Shown in pieces: positions 12,660 to 25,471 of a stretch of DNA of 62,000 nt. The number at the start of each line of letters is the position of its first letter. The stretch's first letter is position 1. The stretch covers positions 1-62,000 of the forward strand of contig NW_019776025.1 in the NCBI RefSeq assembly GCF_001039355.2, in the 5' to 3' direction. A program made the translations under genes and the position numbers. The notes under the pieces were generated by a model. It did no database searches. It worked only from the letters and a program-made list of their open reading frames with translations, and was not told where the DNA came from. This DNA comes from Lingula anatina. Its lineage: Eukaryota; Brachiopoda; Lingulata; Lingulida; Lingulidae.

Positions 12660-12896
12660 CTGGGAAATAAGTGATTGGTTCCCTCTATTGCAATTTATAC
12701 CTTAGATTAAATTCTTGATTAAAAAAATTACAAATGATACATACATAATGATCATCATTAACATAATAATTGTTCAAAAAGCTCAAATATGATATTTATT
12801 GGCAAAATAAAGTCACAATTTCGTTCGTTAATGTACCAAAATGACACAGGGGAACGAGCCGCATAAATGACCTAGTTCGAAGGAAACGGCAACAAC
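12660..12896. promoter_or_regulatory. Divergent promoter interval between CYB561D2 and NPRL2
   Basis: About 240 bp separate the first recognised CYB561D2 exon (minus) from the NPRL2 ATG (plus). No TATA box is evident. The interval must hold the 5' ends of both transcripts, and possibly a short 5' exon of CYB561D2 that I could not identify. Confidence 0.4.
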
Positions 12897-14531
12897 ATGG
12901 AGCGTGTGCCTCCAATCAAATGTATATTTTTCTCCGAATTCCACACGACTGCAGGACCGATAATTACATATCAGGTATAGGAAAATTACTTAAAAAGAGT
13001 TAGAGATGATTTAGTTATTCTAGAATATGCGTAAATAAATAACAAACACCTTCCAATTTTACTGTAAACCCTGGTCCTTGAACTTGTACTACCTTACTGT
13101 ACATCTGCAATTGTCAGTAATGGGGGTTGGGGGGGGGGGGGGGGTATCTCAGTGATTATACGACTTAGTCAAATTACAAAGAGTGCTAGACTTAAACCAA
13201 ATCTTGCTTAGTTTTATTTACACCTCTGATATGGTGGTTTGATGTATTTGTAGATTCCTAAATATAAACATAATATGTAGCATTTTTTGTTAACCAGAAG
13301 CTGATGATAAAAGCTAGATAGTGATGATTTATGCTTTAAGTCTTGAAGTTTGAATTCAGTCTATTCCTGGCAGTGACATGGAATTAATGTGAATTATATT
13401 ATTGGACATTAATTTAAAAAAAAAAATTATTATTTTCCAAATAAATACAGGGATTTCAAAGTCAACAAAAAGTTATAATGTCACTTTGTCTACTTATATT
13501 TTTCCAATTTCAGGTTCCTGAAGACTATTTGTCAAAAGAGGCATTTGATACTGTACATGTATACATCATCACAAAGCCTCAGCTACAAAACAGGCTAATC
13601 ACTATGTAAGAAATATTCCAAAGATTTTTCCATTAAACCTATATATTTTAGATAATTAAGTGGTTAAGAACTGCATGCACTCTGTGACTGGTAAGAGCTA
13701 TTGAGTTTTAAGATACTGATACTGTTAGTATTACATTCTATTTCACAAGCTTTCTGAAGCATGATTTAACACATTTTAGAAGGTCATTGCCTTATATACT
13801 CAACATTTTATTAATTATATTTATTTTCATTTCAGCAATGCACTTGGACACAAGATAATGGGCTGTCCTGTATGTATAGAGAACCCAAAGTATCCTAGAA
13901 ATATGCTCATCTTTAACTTGTGCCTGGTTATAGATGCCACAGCCAGCACAGCTCCTTTTGAAATTATTGTCAAGAAACTGGCAGGCTACCTCACCAACTT
14001 AGAGGCAAGTGACACATACGTGGTCGACAACACTGATAATTCTATGTACTAGTATATTATTTTATTAAAGGCATACAGTCTGTAATAAACTTTTATATAG
14101 TGAAAAATACTGGTTATCATCCTGGAATTTAATAGTACATTTATATCAGATCAAAATTTTTAGAAAGAAAGCATATTTATTAGTCTATAAAATGGTTTTC
14201 TAGTCCGTATTTGTAATATATGCTGTAACTAAGGATATCCATGCAGTCTCTCTCTACAGACTCAAATATTAGAAACAATTAGAACTTGGATGATTCTATT
14301 TGGATTAGGCTCTAGCATTCATTATGGTCATTAAGGTAAACGTGTGGATATCTCCTGACTATATTTTTACTATTTGAGTGTGTGGCTTTAACTCCCTAGT
14401 AATGGAAAAAATGAACAATATCTTTATGTATCAGTGCACTGAAGTGGGAACAGAATGTGTTAACTAGGCAGAGGAAAGTCAACTCCAGTGTTGTGAACTG
14501 TGTTAAACAGGCTCACCTAACACAATCAATG

Positions 14532-14567
<36 letters not shown>

Positions 14568-17500
14568 CCAACTTTCTTCCAGCTTGAGAATGAGTTTCTG
14601 TCCAATGAAGAGCAGAAGTCTACTCTACCCAATATAATGTCCAGAATTCTCTCTGAACTCAATATGTCTGGAACCTGTAACATCCCTATAAGTAAGTGGA
14701 ATGAAGATGTTTAAAACCCCTTTTTATGAAACTTACTGTGTACATGTATAATTGTTATAAATACCAGTTATACAAGTACTAACCCAGTCAAGCATTTGTG
14801 GTCTGTTGTGAGTCTTTAGGCTGGTTGGCAATAAAACTATCGTCCCTATGCGGGACTCTCGCTGAATGAAATCAGATTAACATATTAACACCTCTCCAGT
14901 TGGCATTGAGTAGAATACAGAAAAGCTGGTGATTATACAAGTACTATAGGAACAAAACTAGGAGTGTTAATCTGTTAATCTGACTGCATTCATTGAAAGT
15001 CCATTCAGAGTTGGATCGATCTATGTAGAACTATTGTTTCATTGGGAATAAGCCCTTAACAATATTATTGTATTGTCAGGCCTGTAGCCAGCAGTTTCAA
15101 AAGGAGGTGTTAAATATTCTGAAAAAGTGGAATATTAACCCCTCAGTTTGCCCAATTTGAAAAATGATGTAAAACCTGGATCAAATTTTGATTCAGAGTG
15201 GACCTTTCCGACGAAAAGGAGTGTTTCTTTTGAACATCACACCCCTTTCCCTGCCTACAAGTATATAGGCCTGATTGTTATGATTTCCAGTTTTACCAAA
15301 CACCTGCATTTGAAAATGAAAATGCTACAACAATATGCATATCTTCCCCTGAAGATGTATACATATAATTTCAATATTGTTACAATTTCTGTGCAGATTT
15401 ATTCATTTTCATATTTCATTTTAACAGATAAATCAAACACCATCCACCTGAAGCTAGTCCTTCCACATGAAGACGCCTTGGAGGTAGCAGACCACGATGT
15501 GCCAATATTTCTCAGTTCTAAGAACAACTTTCAGAGAAATCAGTGGGATCTTACAACACAGCAGGTGAGTTATTAACCACTGTCAGTACTGGTCTAACTA
15601 GAAACTGTAAATAGCCTGATAACTGACAAAACCAGACTGTCTGGTTGCTTTTCACATGAAGATGCGATTATCTTTGCAGTGGCGAGTTCTTATTTGATAA
15701 AATCTGGTTATTTTAAAGTAGGCATTTGAGACATTTTTTTGGATAGTAAGTTTTATGATTTATTAGTAGTTTTTAGATGGTATTTGCAAAGTTCACAATC
15801 ATGACATTTAATCTGAGTTCAAAATAAAAAACATTGGATTTTAGAGGTTCAAATAAACAAGAGGTGGCTCTGAATTGTATTTAAGACAAATGATATTACT
15901 AAATGTCAACCCAGAAAATGTCTAGCTTATTTATTTAAAAAAATAAAAAAGTAGTAGTTATTTTATGTTGCCTTCTAAAAATAATGGACTTAAAATCAGG
16001 TACGATATGGTAAAGTTGTTTGTTTCTCCATCTGTTATAATCATTATTGTGCATTTGCTGAATATCCTTGGTATTTGTATTTTAAAATGAGAACTTTCCA
16101 ATACATCAGTTGTATAGATTACTTAAAACAGCTGTTCTGTGTAAAGATTTTGAGTGAGCATGTCTGTTAACTTATTATGATGTCTGCCATGTATTTTGGT
16201 CTTGTTATTTCTAAATGTTGAATCAGCCTAATCATATGATTTTGGAATTTTCAAATGTTCTATCCCATCTATTTGCAGATTACTAATAAATTATAATTAC
16301 TATATGTATAATTGTATCTTGTTTCTTATCAGTTCCAAGAATTTAACAAAATTCTAAGCTGATTTGTCAATTTTGTGTGGCCTTTTTAGTTACTGATAAT
16401 GAGTAAAGATGTAAAAAATTGGCTATGGATTGAGACTGGGCTTAGGATTAGAAAAAATACTTATAAGATAAAAATGCCAAAGAACATATAAATTGCATTG
16501 CTTAATAGTGTACTTATTTTTAATATCATCTGTTGTATTGTGCATTTTCATAATAATGTAGATGTATCAGCTACAATGAATGAAAGCCTGTATCAAAGTT
16601 TTTTAAAAAGTGTATTAATCCAATGCTGTATTTTCAGATAATTCCCTACATTGATGGTTTCAATCATGTGGCCAGGATATCAGTGGAAACAGATGTTGAG
16701 ATAAACCTGGTGAAAGGTTGTGTGCAGAACTTACTGTAAGTACTCAACAAGGCAGATTCACATCAGGATTAACATGAAACCATGTACGAGGCAGTAGGTA
16801 GCATGAATGCAATCAGATTTACAAGCCTCCTCCTGGCATTGAGCAGAGTATGTGGTTGTGGAAAAGCTGGTGATTATACGAGTATGCTGGACACTAGAGG
16901 AGGCATGTTAATCTGATAACCTGATTGCATTCAGCAAGAGTCTCCGCAGAATTAGTTTGAACAACTGAGTTCCAAATGTAATTTTTTCTATCCACCTGAC
17001 ATAACCAATGAGTTTCCCTTTGGCCATGTTATGACATCTGCTAGCTAGTACACCTCAGTCCAAATAAATTCTGATGTGAACACGCCCTTTGATTAGGGCC
17101 CATTCCCAATGAAACTGTTGTTCCACATAGCTCGATTCAACTGCAGGGACTCTTGCTGAATGCAATCAGATAAACCAAATAACACTGTTGTTGAGTAGAA
17201 TATTTGTTTGTACTAGTATGTTGGAAACAAGAGGAGGTAATCTGATTGCAATCTGATTGCATTCAGCTAAAGTCCCTGCGGAGTTGGATTGATCTGCCTA
17301 GAATGATAGTTTTGCTAAGAATAGACCCTTTATCATCTTCTTTATTATGCTTAAGTTTTAAATCAGTTAATGAATTAATGAGTTCACTAAGGCCAAAGTA
17401 ATATCTCCAAGGAATACATTTGAAATATGAATTGAAAATTTGTGAAGGAGTAATGTAGATATCCTCCTAGCGTAATTTAAAGATAGCACAACATTTGCAG

Positions 17501-20500
17501 CATTGAGATTTTTTCATCATCGTAAGGGTGTTATTAATCTGTTAACTGCCAGAGGTGGAAGGTCGATGTTGTTTTTATTTTTCTACCAGTTCCACATTTA
17601 GACCCCTCTTAAAGGTGAATGTTGTTGTAAGCATCAGAGACGTAGCCTTTATCTCTGTATAGATGAGAGATCTCAGGCCATGTTTTTAAGAGCTCTAGGG
17701 TGAGGATTATTTAAATGCCACAAAGTTGGTGGGCAAAGTTGAAAAAATCTGAGATAGCAGAAATAACAAGGGCATGCTTTCTCAATTTTTATGATTGTTT
17801 GGCAATTTTTTTTATTTTGTCCACTGACTCCAAAATATATTACTCTAGAAATAGATATTCTGTTTTTATGAATGGAAAATGTATTGTTTTTGAAATGATT
17901 GCTATTTGATAAGTATGTAGTGTAGAGCAGACTTGAAATGTTGTTTTAAAATAGAAATAAAAAGGAAATATCCTAGAAGCCAGCCCGTAATTCCAGCTCT
18001 CTTTTAATTAACCCTCAGTGATATTTCAAACATATCACCTAGCTATAGTATCTATCATACCTCTGAGCACCTGTCACTGTTTGGTTACTGTTACATCTTA
18101 ATTAAATTAAGTGCTTTTACACCTGGTACACCTGGTGAAGTTTAGAACTTTTTGCTGTGTTAAAAATGTCTTATTCTTAATCATTGGGATTTAAAATTAT
18201 TTAAAGTGTCTGGATTTTAAAGGATTTGTTTTAAATCATGTATACATGTATTTAAGTGGCTGTTTATTTATGTATTATTTATTTATTTTTCTTCATTATT
18301 ATGCTTTTATTGTTACCATTATCAGTTTATATTTTAGGTATTTATAAAGGAATGTGTGTGCTGAAAAAGGGTTGCACTTATAATTTCTCCGAGTAAATAT
18401 AAAATATACCAACTTAATATCTTGCACAGCATCAAAATGAATTAATCAGTGTCTATTGTTTACTTAATAAATGTTCATTTTTTCCAGGCATTTCAATATC
18501 ATAGCAATAATCTCCATATTCCAGGTGAGTTGAGAAATGGCATTTTTGATGATGGATCTGGGTGGGTGTTGGTGGTGGAGGGGGGGGGGGAGAGGGGGGG
18601 TCTGAGGGGGCACAGTGGGCACAGGACCCTCCCCTCAACTACTGAGATATCCCCTACTGTCCCTTATATCCCCCAAAATTGAGCAGAGCAAGATATACGA
18701 GGCCATTTTCAATTCCTGTGTCCTGCGTAAAAAAAGAAATATTGTTCTTGTCCACATGTAGTCAATTTTGTATTTTGCTGTTCTGTTCACAGTTTGGCAA
18801 AACATTTTCATCCTGGCGCCATCCTCTCCAAGCAACATCCTGGAACCCCCACTTATTTTAGCCTTTCATATCTATCATTTTCCTTATTCTGTGGATGCTT
18901 TATAAAAAATAAGTTGACATTAGGTTACTTGAAACTTTCATTTGGAGTCAGTCTGATAAACAGGTAACTTGTATTTATTGCAACACGCTCTCTAAAGGTG
19001 AAACATGATGTCATAATTTCATGTTGGTTATGGTCATCCAGTAAAACATCCACACTAGTTTTTTTGATATTTTACAAAGTGCCAGTGTTTCAGAGAAAAA
19101 GCTGGCAGTAGTTTTCACAACCTTTGCATTTGGGTTATTTCTTACCTGAAAGTCTGCAAGTGTTTACAGACCTGTAGAGTTATATGTAATTAATCACACA
19201 TCATAATTAATTTTGTTGGAATAAGGTTTTGTTATTACCAAAAATGTATTCAATTAGGAACAGTTATCTCAAGTCAACCATGGGTCCTTTTTATTCCAAA
19301 AACAAAAAAGTGTATTCTGAAGTTCCAAATAATTGTACTATCCAAATAATTGTACCATGTAGAAAAAAATTCAAAAGAAAAAAAAATAATGATAATAATA
19401 ATCATAATCATACTGGTACAATTATTTGAAACTTCAAAGCATATAGAATTTTATCATTTTGAATCTTGCAGTATTCTAATGTGTACACGGTCACCCCAGA
19501 GATCAACCGCCTGGCAGAAGACAAACAGATGCAGGAAAGCTGCATTAAATATGTGGCCAAGTCAGGTTGGTGCACCCTGAGTTTCATGGGAATAATTTTA
19601 ATTTTAATCAAAAGTGAATCACATTTTGGACACTCATGTGCAGGTTATTTGAGTTCTGACATATGCATGTCCAGTATGGATTCAATTTTCATTCTCAATT
19701 TCTTCGAAATCTGTGCTTCGATACCTGGAAACTATTACATTTATTTTGAGCTTGCTCATAATGTAGGTTGGTTTTTAGTAATCTCTGGAACTTGTGAGTG
19801 GGGGTGGGTATATTGTTATATATAGTGAGTTGAAGGTCACACTTTGGCATGGCACAAACCTAAACTGGTAATGATCTGATTGATGTAAGAAGACAACCAG
19901 ATTGATGAAGCAAGGATTTGAAATTCTTTTCTGTTGTCTGGTGATATTAATTAGACATTTCTGGTGTAAATTTTGCTCTGAACTTGGTTTTATTAATTTT
20001 ACGAAGGAGCCTGAAGATTTTAATGTTCATTGTTAGATTTTTTGGTTAAGGTGTCCTGTCTAATGGATATTTTTCTGACATAATCATAAAAGGCAGTTGG
20101 TTTTTCATTTGCCTTTTTATTTATTTTTTTTTCTGCTTGGTAGTCGTTGTCTATCACTCAACAAAAAGAAAATGCTATGTTTTTCTCTGCAGAATTTCAT
20201 TGCCTTCTTTCAGCAAAACAGGCATTTGTAAGTTTTTTTTTGCTAAAGACTTTATTCAGCTGTCTGCCACATGTTTTTGTTGAACTGTAGACTTTTGTAA
20301 AACTTGAGAATGTCTTATAATTTTTTTCTGTCAAGTCTGCAATGGTCTGCCTTCATCCTGTTCTTTGTTCATAAGTAAAATTAGAGTTTAAAATTCGACA
20401 TTTTTAAAAATAAATGTACACAAACCATCCTTATGCAAAGTGATAAAAAAAGCTTCATCAAATTTTAATTATTTTTAAATTTGTCATTTCCTCTGTCATC

Positions 20501-21946
20501 ATTCCACTGTATGGTTAACAGACAGCAATATTCATTAAATTAATTTCAAGTTTACAGGGTGAGCAGCATGAGGATTTATCAATTAGAAATGGGAATAAAT
20601 ATTAAAAGTTACATTTTTTATCTGACAGGGCGACATCGGCCATCTTTTCACAACGTATTTATGCTGTACTGCGGCCTCACCCCGGGGACCACTGTGAGAG
20701 ACCTGTGTACTAGGTTCAATCCCCATACACTCAAAATAGATGAAAGGTTGGTGAAAGATCCGTTCACAAAAGAATGCATTGCTAATAGGCAGCAGAATTC
20801 CTTGCTGACATCCTGGTGATGGATTTCTTTAGAAAAATTTATGATGTGTTTCTGTCAGATGTGCTATTTTTACATTGAATTTCTAAGAATAGGAATAATT
20901 TTTTGGCCACAAAAAAATGAATGCCTTGAGTTGCATGCATGCTTCTAGCAGCTGAGTATTTTTAACGGAAATATATAAAATATTTGTTTGTACCTCTGTA
21001 GCTTTGTTTTACAATGTAAGTCGATGATTTACCAACATTCGGATTAATAAGTTATTGTAGTGTCAGACCAAGACTATTTTCACCAGTTATATTGAAATAA
21101 AAATTATAAAGCATTCTAACTTTCTTCATTTCATGTTCTTTATAGCTCTCTGTACATATACTTCAGTGCCCAGTATGATGAGCCTTCAAGTTTCTTATAA
21201 TGTCACATTGTATATAATCTCAACTATTTGATATTCAAAATTTTGACAATTGTTGTGATTGTGTATCCAGAAAACTCATCCAGTTTGGCATGATGAAAAA
21301 ATTAATCAGGAGGCTACACAAGTATCCACTGAAGCTGCCTAACGAATCTGGTTCCAACAAGACAAAGCACCTGTATAAATGGTTCACAGGACGACATCAT
21401 TATGATGACATTTGCTGCAAGACAGGTAGGATTGGACAAAGATATAAAGTTAGAATAAATAATAATAATAGGTCAATGGTGGATCCATGGGGGGGGGGGG
21501 AAGCAGGCATTTGCCCATGCATCTCTCATGTAATTAGCCACCTTTCCCCTTCGTCCAAAAATGTGAGAAAAAAAATTTTTTTATCCTTATGCCATACACA
21601 TAATGGTAAAGTGTTCTCTCTGCTATTTAATATTGGCCTTGCATTGTTCAGAAAATGTTATGAATCTTTGTGCCTCTCCCCCTTATCAAAATCCTGGAAT
21701 CAGCCTTTGTTAATGTCAAAAGGCACATAGAAATAACTATAAGAAAAAAATCAAATTTTCTTGAAGTAATTTTAAATTCGTAGTTAAAAAGAGAAACACC
21801 AGTAAAACAAAATAGGTCACTGACATACGCATGCAGCAATGACTTTCAACTTTTTGTACCATTTCTGTTCAATTCCAGGACTGAGCTACCAAGAGTTAGA
21901 TGATAGAGTGGAAAGTGACCCTAGTGTTGTGACATGCTGGAAGTGA
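12897..21946 (+). CDS. NPRL2: GATOR1 subunit NPRL2 (nitrogen permease regulator 2-like)
   Basis: Eleven exons join in frame to 384 aa (human 380): 12,897-12,974; 13,514-13,605; 13,836-14,004; 14,583-14,691; 15,428-15,564; 16,638-16,735; 18,488-18,524; 19,472-19,565; 20,629-20,746; 21,271-21,425; 21,879-21,946. Conserved stretches include [73 protein letters not shown] and the terminal CWK. NPRL2 with NPRL3 and DEPDC5 forms GATOR1, a GAP for RagA/B at the lysosome that restrains mTORC1 when amino acids are low. Intron 3 uses a GC donor (GAG|GCAAGT); all others are GT-AG. Introns carry small dispersed repeats. Confidence 0.97.
13122..13144 (+). repeat. Poly-G tract in NPRL2 intron 1
   Basis: A run of Gs, GGGGG-TT followed by about 16 Gs, sits in the first NPRL2 intron on the sense strand. 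It is one of several long G homopolymers in the window. Confidence 0.8.
14538..14566 (+). repeat. (TA)n microsatellite at the NPRL2 exon 4 acceptor
   Basis: About 14 TA units end roughly 16 bases before the acceptor AG at 14,581-14,582, occupying the region where the branch point and upstream pyrimidine tract would lie. Confidence 0.85.
14820..15055. mobile_element. Family A foldback/MITE-like element, copy 1 (NPRL2 intron 4)
   Basis: The left arm reads 'aataaaactatcgtccct...actctcgctgaatgaaatcag' (abbreviated) and the right arm is its imperfect reverse complement ending near 'attgtttcattgggaataa'. A central block 'agtagaatacagaaaagc' followed by 'tggtgattata' is shared with copies at 16.8 and 48.5 kb. 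No coding capacity is present, so it is a nonautonomous element. Confidence 0.6.
15077..15273. mobile_element. Family C short inverted-repeat element (NPRL2 intron 4)
   Basis: The left end is CAGGCCTGTAGCCAGCAG and the right end contains ...TATAGGCCTG, giving short terminal inverted repeats; the interior contains 'tttcaaaagg' and 'cttttgaa' motifs shared with other copies. It lies next to the family A copy. Confidence 0.5.
16750..17091. mobile_element. Family A element, copy 2 (NPRL2 intron 6)
   Basis: Contains 'gaatgcaatcagattta', 'ggcattgagcagagta', 'gaaaagctggtgattatac' and 'ctgattgcattcagcaagag', the same ordered blocks as copy 1. The right part appears to carry about 100 bp of extra sequence before the 'gatgtgaacacgccc' end. 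Confidence 0.55.
17097..17332. mobile_element. Family A element, copy 3 (NPRL2 intron 6)
   Basis: This is the clearest copy. The left arm starts 'gggcccattcccaatgaaac' and continues through 'gcagggactcttgctgaatg'; the right arm carries 'ctgattgcattcagct', 'aaagtccctgcggagttgg' and ends 'agaatagaccc'. The arms are imperfect inverted repeats of roughly 75 bp around a short centre with no coding capacity. Confidence 0.65.
18559..18619 (+). repeat. G-rich tract with quadruplex potential, NPRL2 intron 7
   Basis: Successive runs GGG, GGG, a run of about 11 Gs, a run of 7 Gs and GGGGG lie within 60 bases on the sense strand, about 35 bp after the exon 7 donor. This meets the usual sequence pattern for a G-quadruplex; folding is inferred. 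Confidence 0.7.
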
Positions 21947-22540
21947 CACTGAACTTCAGACAAAGTTTGAATGAAGTGAACAGGTTCAATTAGCTGACTG
22001 TGTGTATGAAGACAAGCTCAAAATGGTTTGATATATGTCATAGAATGCCTAAGCTCTGAAAAGATTCATAATGTCCTTTCCGCAGTGGCCTTGGAAATCA
22101 GCAATAGTTAAATGTGCCAAATAACAAGCAAAACTGGATCATTTAGTGGTGGAGGCACAGTAGAGTTTCTCTGTTTTTAAAAGAACTATCTAATGTTACC
22201 TAAACGATGATAAATAAGTGTGAGCTCCTCAGCCAGATGGCTTTGAATTATCATGGACCAGAGGATGAAAGGAAAGAGAAAGAGACCGAGAAACCTGTTA
22301 CAGAAATGCCTGTTTAAGCGCACATGCCAATAAGTATAGATAAGTGTTGAACTATTTTTGGCAAATAATAGCATTTACACACAGGCATGAAAAAGAACTA
22401 GGGAGAGACTGTTGATTGCAAGGAGGGTACTACTCTGCCCTGAGATATTATATGTAAGTCTTTTTATTAAAACCGACTTTTGTGAATTGGGACATTATGC
22501 CCCATGTGTATTCAGTATGAAAAGAAGTCAGAGATAGTTG

Positions 22541-22542
22541 AA

Positions 22543-22577
<35 letters not shown>

Positions 22578-22579
22578 AT
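22541..22579 (+). repeat. (AAAT)n microsatellite with possible NPRL2 poly(A) signal
   Basis: About ten AAAT units. Because each junction contains AATAAA, the repeat could serve as the NPRL2 polyadenylation signal about 600 bp after the stop codon; this is inferred. Confidence 0.7.
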
Positions 22580-23068
22580 TTATGAGTTGAGTGTCTTGTA
22601 TCAAAAGAAAATATCTGCATGTGATACAAGTAACTCAGAATTTTGCAGATCAGCCTGAAAAGTATGTTGCATTAGCGGCATGTGGTTTCTTACCTACATA
22701 TAATGGGAGTTGAATTTCTCACGTTCAGGCGACTGAGTTTCTTCAACTGAAATTTTTGGCATGTTATTTGTGAAATGCACCTAGCTACGTAGTGCCAGTT
22801 AATTCTTTTTGACTGTAATTATCTTTGAACGGGCTATTTTAGTTTGGATCACTATAAATAGTACTTGGAAGGGCAATTACCCCGCCAGAGCTCCGCGTGT
22901 AAAGACCATCAGCATCAGGGGGTTTGCAGACTTCGTAGACGTCTTTGAGAAAATATCTATGTTATGATATAATTACAGGGGCGGATATGAAAAAATCCCA
23001 ATTGAAACGCAGTTATTTTGTATTTTGAGATTTGCGTTCCGCGTCTCAGATACAATGTAAGCCGCCCT

Positions 23069-23117
23069 CATAACATAACATAACATAACATAACATATAG
23101 GAAAACATAACATAACG
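23069..23117 (+). repeat. (CATAA)n pentanucleotide repeat
   Basis: Five nearly perfect CATAA units followed after a short break by two more. No gene context is seen. Confidence 0.85.
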
Positions 23118-25323
23118 TCAGACTGTTGTATGCAGAGTAAATTGAATGCTGCGATATTACTAGGTACCATGTTTTGAGACTCTTGTTTCTACTGACTTTC
23201 AGTCCACTGTATTTGATGCATTTTTACAGAGCGAGCAGTTTATTGCGTGCATTTACAGGTGCCGCATTAACGTAGATTACACAGATATTCAAACCTAAGA
23301 AATTTTAAAACAAAATTCCGTTTAACTTTTCTGCAAACTTCTCTCTCGGAAACAGTGCATTGACAATTTTGTAAATGAGCGCCCCTTGTGGTTTTTAAAG
23401 CTCCATTACACATTGAATGGGCTTTTAAGATCAGTAAAAGGCGTATACGTGCTGTATGGCGGTGGCGTTCTATGTGTGTATTTCCATAGGGTGTGGCAGT
23501 TATTGTTGGTCAATGGACACTGTGAGAAACGAAGCAGACGCGCAGGCAGGTGTGTTTGATTTCTCAAAAAGATACAAATTGAATTTAAAAAAAAACCATA
23601 CAGCAGTTATGTTTGTAAGACGTGTCTTTTATAAGAACATTGCTCTATCGATTTTAAAACCAGCATCAAATTTGAACCAAAATGAACAAATTGAATGTAT
23701 GCTTGGTATGATCAATTTTGTTGTGGTCTAACTTGATTCCAGTTAGGTTTTTATTCGATGTGACACAGGTTATTTAATTTGGTGTAGGTCTTACTACAAT
23801 GATTAGGTTACATATTCAACCCCAGCAGGTGTTTTCCTTGCCCTTGTAGCTTTCCCGGAAGATCTAGTTTGGGCTGCGATCGTCGATGATTTACGTTTCT
23901 TTTCAAAAATAATAAAAATTAAATGGTGAACTGCTCAAACTAGGATACTGAAGTTGTTTCAAGAAACATTATCGAGAATAGTGAACTAAGGCAAATGAAA
24001 CAACTCTAACGTGAAACAGAACTCTTTTTTCTTCAACCTATGTCGGACGTATACCTTTATTACCTTGGTCCGTATTTGCTTTTAAATCACTCTAACGTTT
24101 TGCTTCCTTACCTTTACATTGTATTTCACGATTATGTTATTTAGTCGATCTGCCAGCTTCGTTCTAAAAGTTATACACTAAATGAAAGGTACAGATGATA
24201 AAAATAATATTTATACGTACGTGGCTGATACGTACATGTAATAAATACAAAACAAGGGCAAATTTATGACAAATGCTTATCAAATTTTGGAATATAGCTA
24301 TTGGTTCCTTTACAATATTATTGTAGTAAGTTTGTGGTAGATTATTGCTTAGCAGCTAAAGTAAAGAAGTCAATGTTTGCAATAAACGTTGAATTTCAAT
24401 GTCCATAAGGTGTGCAACTTTTTCTTTCTGTTCGAAGGTAGAAACCCTTTTCACCAAGCGCGTAATTACAGAAAAAATGTTTCCCTCCTGCCCATGCCAA
24501 ACAAAAATTGTACTCAGGTAAAGAAAAATATTTCTAATTATCTATTTTATCGCCAAGTTAGACCAGTGACCTCGTCAGGTAGGCTTAATTAACCATCCGA
24601 TGCAGAATTCCGTGGATAAATTAAAATGTCACGTCTAGATCAAATTACTCTGCTAGGCAGCTTACAGAAAAGACTCGCCATTTTCAGTTTATAAACTTTG
24701 CAAACTGGGCCGTGTACTCGTCGACATTTCGGGGAGAATTTTTGAGACAAGCACCCGTTCACTCGACTAGGTTCCGTTCCGAAACACACACGCTCCGCTG
24801 CGATAACTCGCCGAAAGCAATATCTATTGCAGTTCATGATCTAAACACGCCAGAAGTCTGTCAATCCATATTTTTTACCCCGAACATTTTGTCAAGTTTC
24901 TTGAATAAACAGCTATATATTTCAACTCTTTCCTGACAAATGTTTTGGGTGGCTAGTATGTAGTCAATTTTTTCATAAACTGATACAATTGGCATTTTTT
25001 GTAGATTTTGGGTAATCTATTCCAGCATAGCGATTTGATTAAAGAAAATTTTCAGGCCTGGTCCGCATATCAGATTACCCTGATATGTTTTAATGTATTG
25101 GGTATTGCTTATGGGTATTACTGGACGATTTTTTTATCTTCTTCTGTTACTCGATGACGTAGAGTTGATTTACATGTTCATGTAGGAAAACATTACCATT
25201 TTATTTCCGGTAGAATGGCTCTCCTAAAGAATCAAATTGACATTTTACAGTATAATTAGATTCTGTTCTGCGAGAAACATGCCAGAAAGTCTATATGAAA
25301 ATCTTTCAACTACTGCTCTTTAT

Positions 25324-25360
25324 GGTGGTGGTGGTGGTGGGGGTGGGGGGGGGGGGGGGT
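25324..25360 (+). repeat. (GGT)n followed by poly-G
   Basis: About six GGT units run into G5, then a G homopolymer of about 15. It lies just outside the left copy of the tandem 2.4 kb block. Confidence 0.8.
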
Positions 25361-25471
25361 AAGATGATAGCAAATGAAAATAGGGCCGAGAGTATGAAAG
25401 ATGAGCACTTAAAATAACCTAGAGATTCCACGTGGTTTTAAGCTAACTAAGGATGAGTGCTGAGAAAGAAC

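Larger units (their letters stand above)
21947..25471. other. NPRL2 3' flank and intergenic DNA
   Basis: NPRL2 3' UTR probably ends near the AATAAA units at about 22,541. The rest is AT-rich with a (CATAA)n stretch and a slightly GC-richer segment at 24,640-24,860. That segment contains a minus-strand ATG at about 24,683 followed shortly by GTAAGC, which could be a tiny first exon but has no recognisable product. No gene can be supported. Confidence 0.4.

Noticed and set aside
12861-12899. Minus-strand ATG upstream of CYB561D2 (MLLPFPSN)
   Set aside because: It meets a stop after eight codons and has no good donor, so it is not accepted as the missing first exon.
20705-20725. tRNA-like TΨC string (aggttcaatcccc)
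   Set aside because: It is within NPRL2 coding exon 9 in the correct frame and no cloverleaf surrounds it.
24640-24936. Overlapping open frames in a GC-richer patch
   Set aside because: No recognisable protein on either strand; a possible tiny minus-strand first exon (ATG about 24,683) has no supporting downstream exon.
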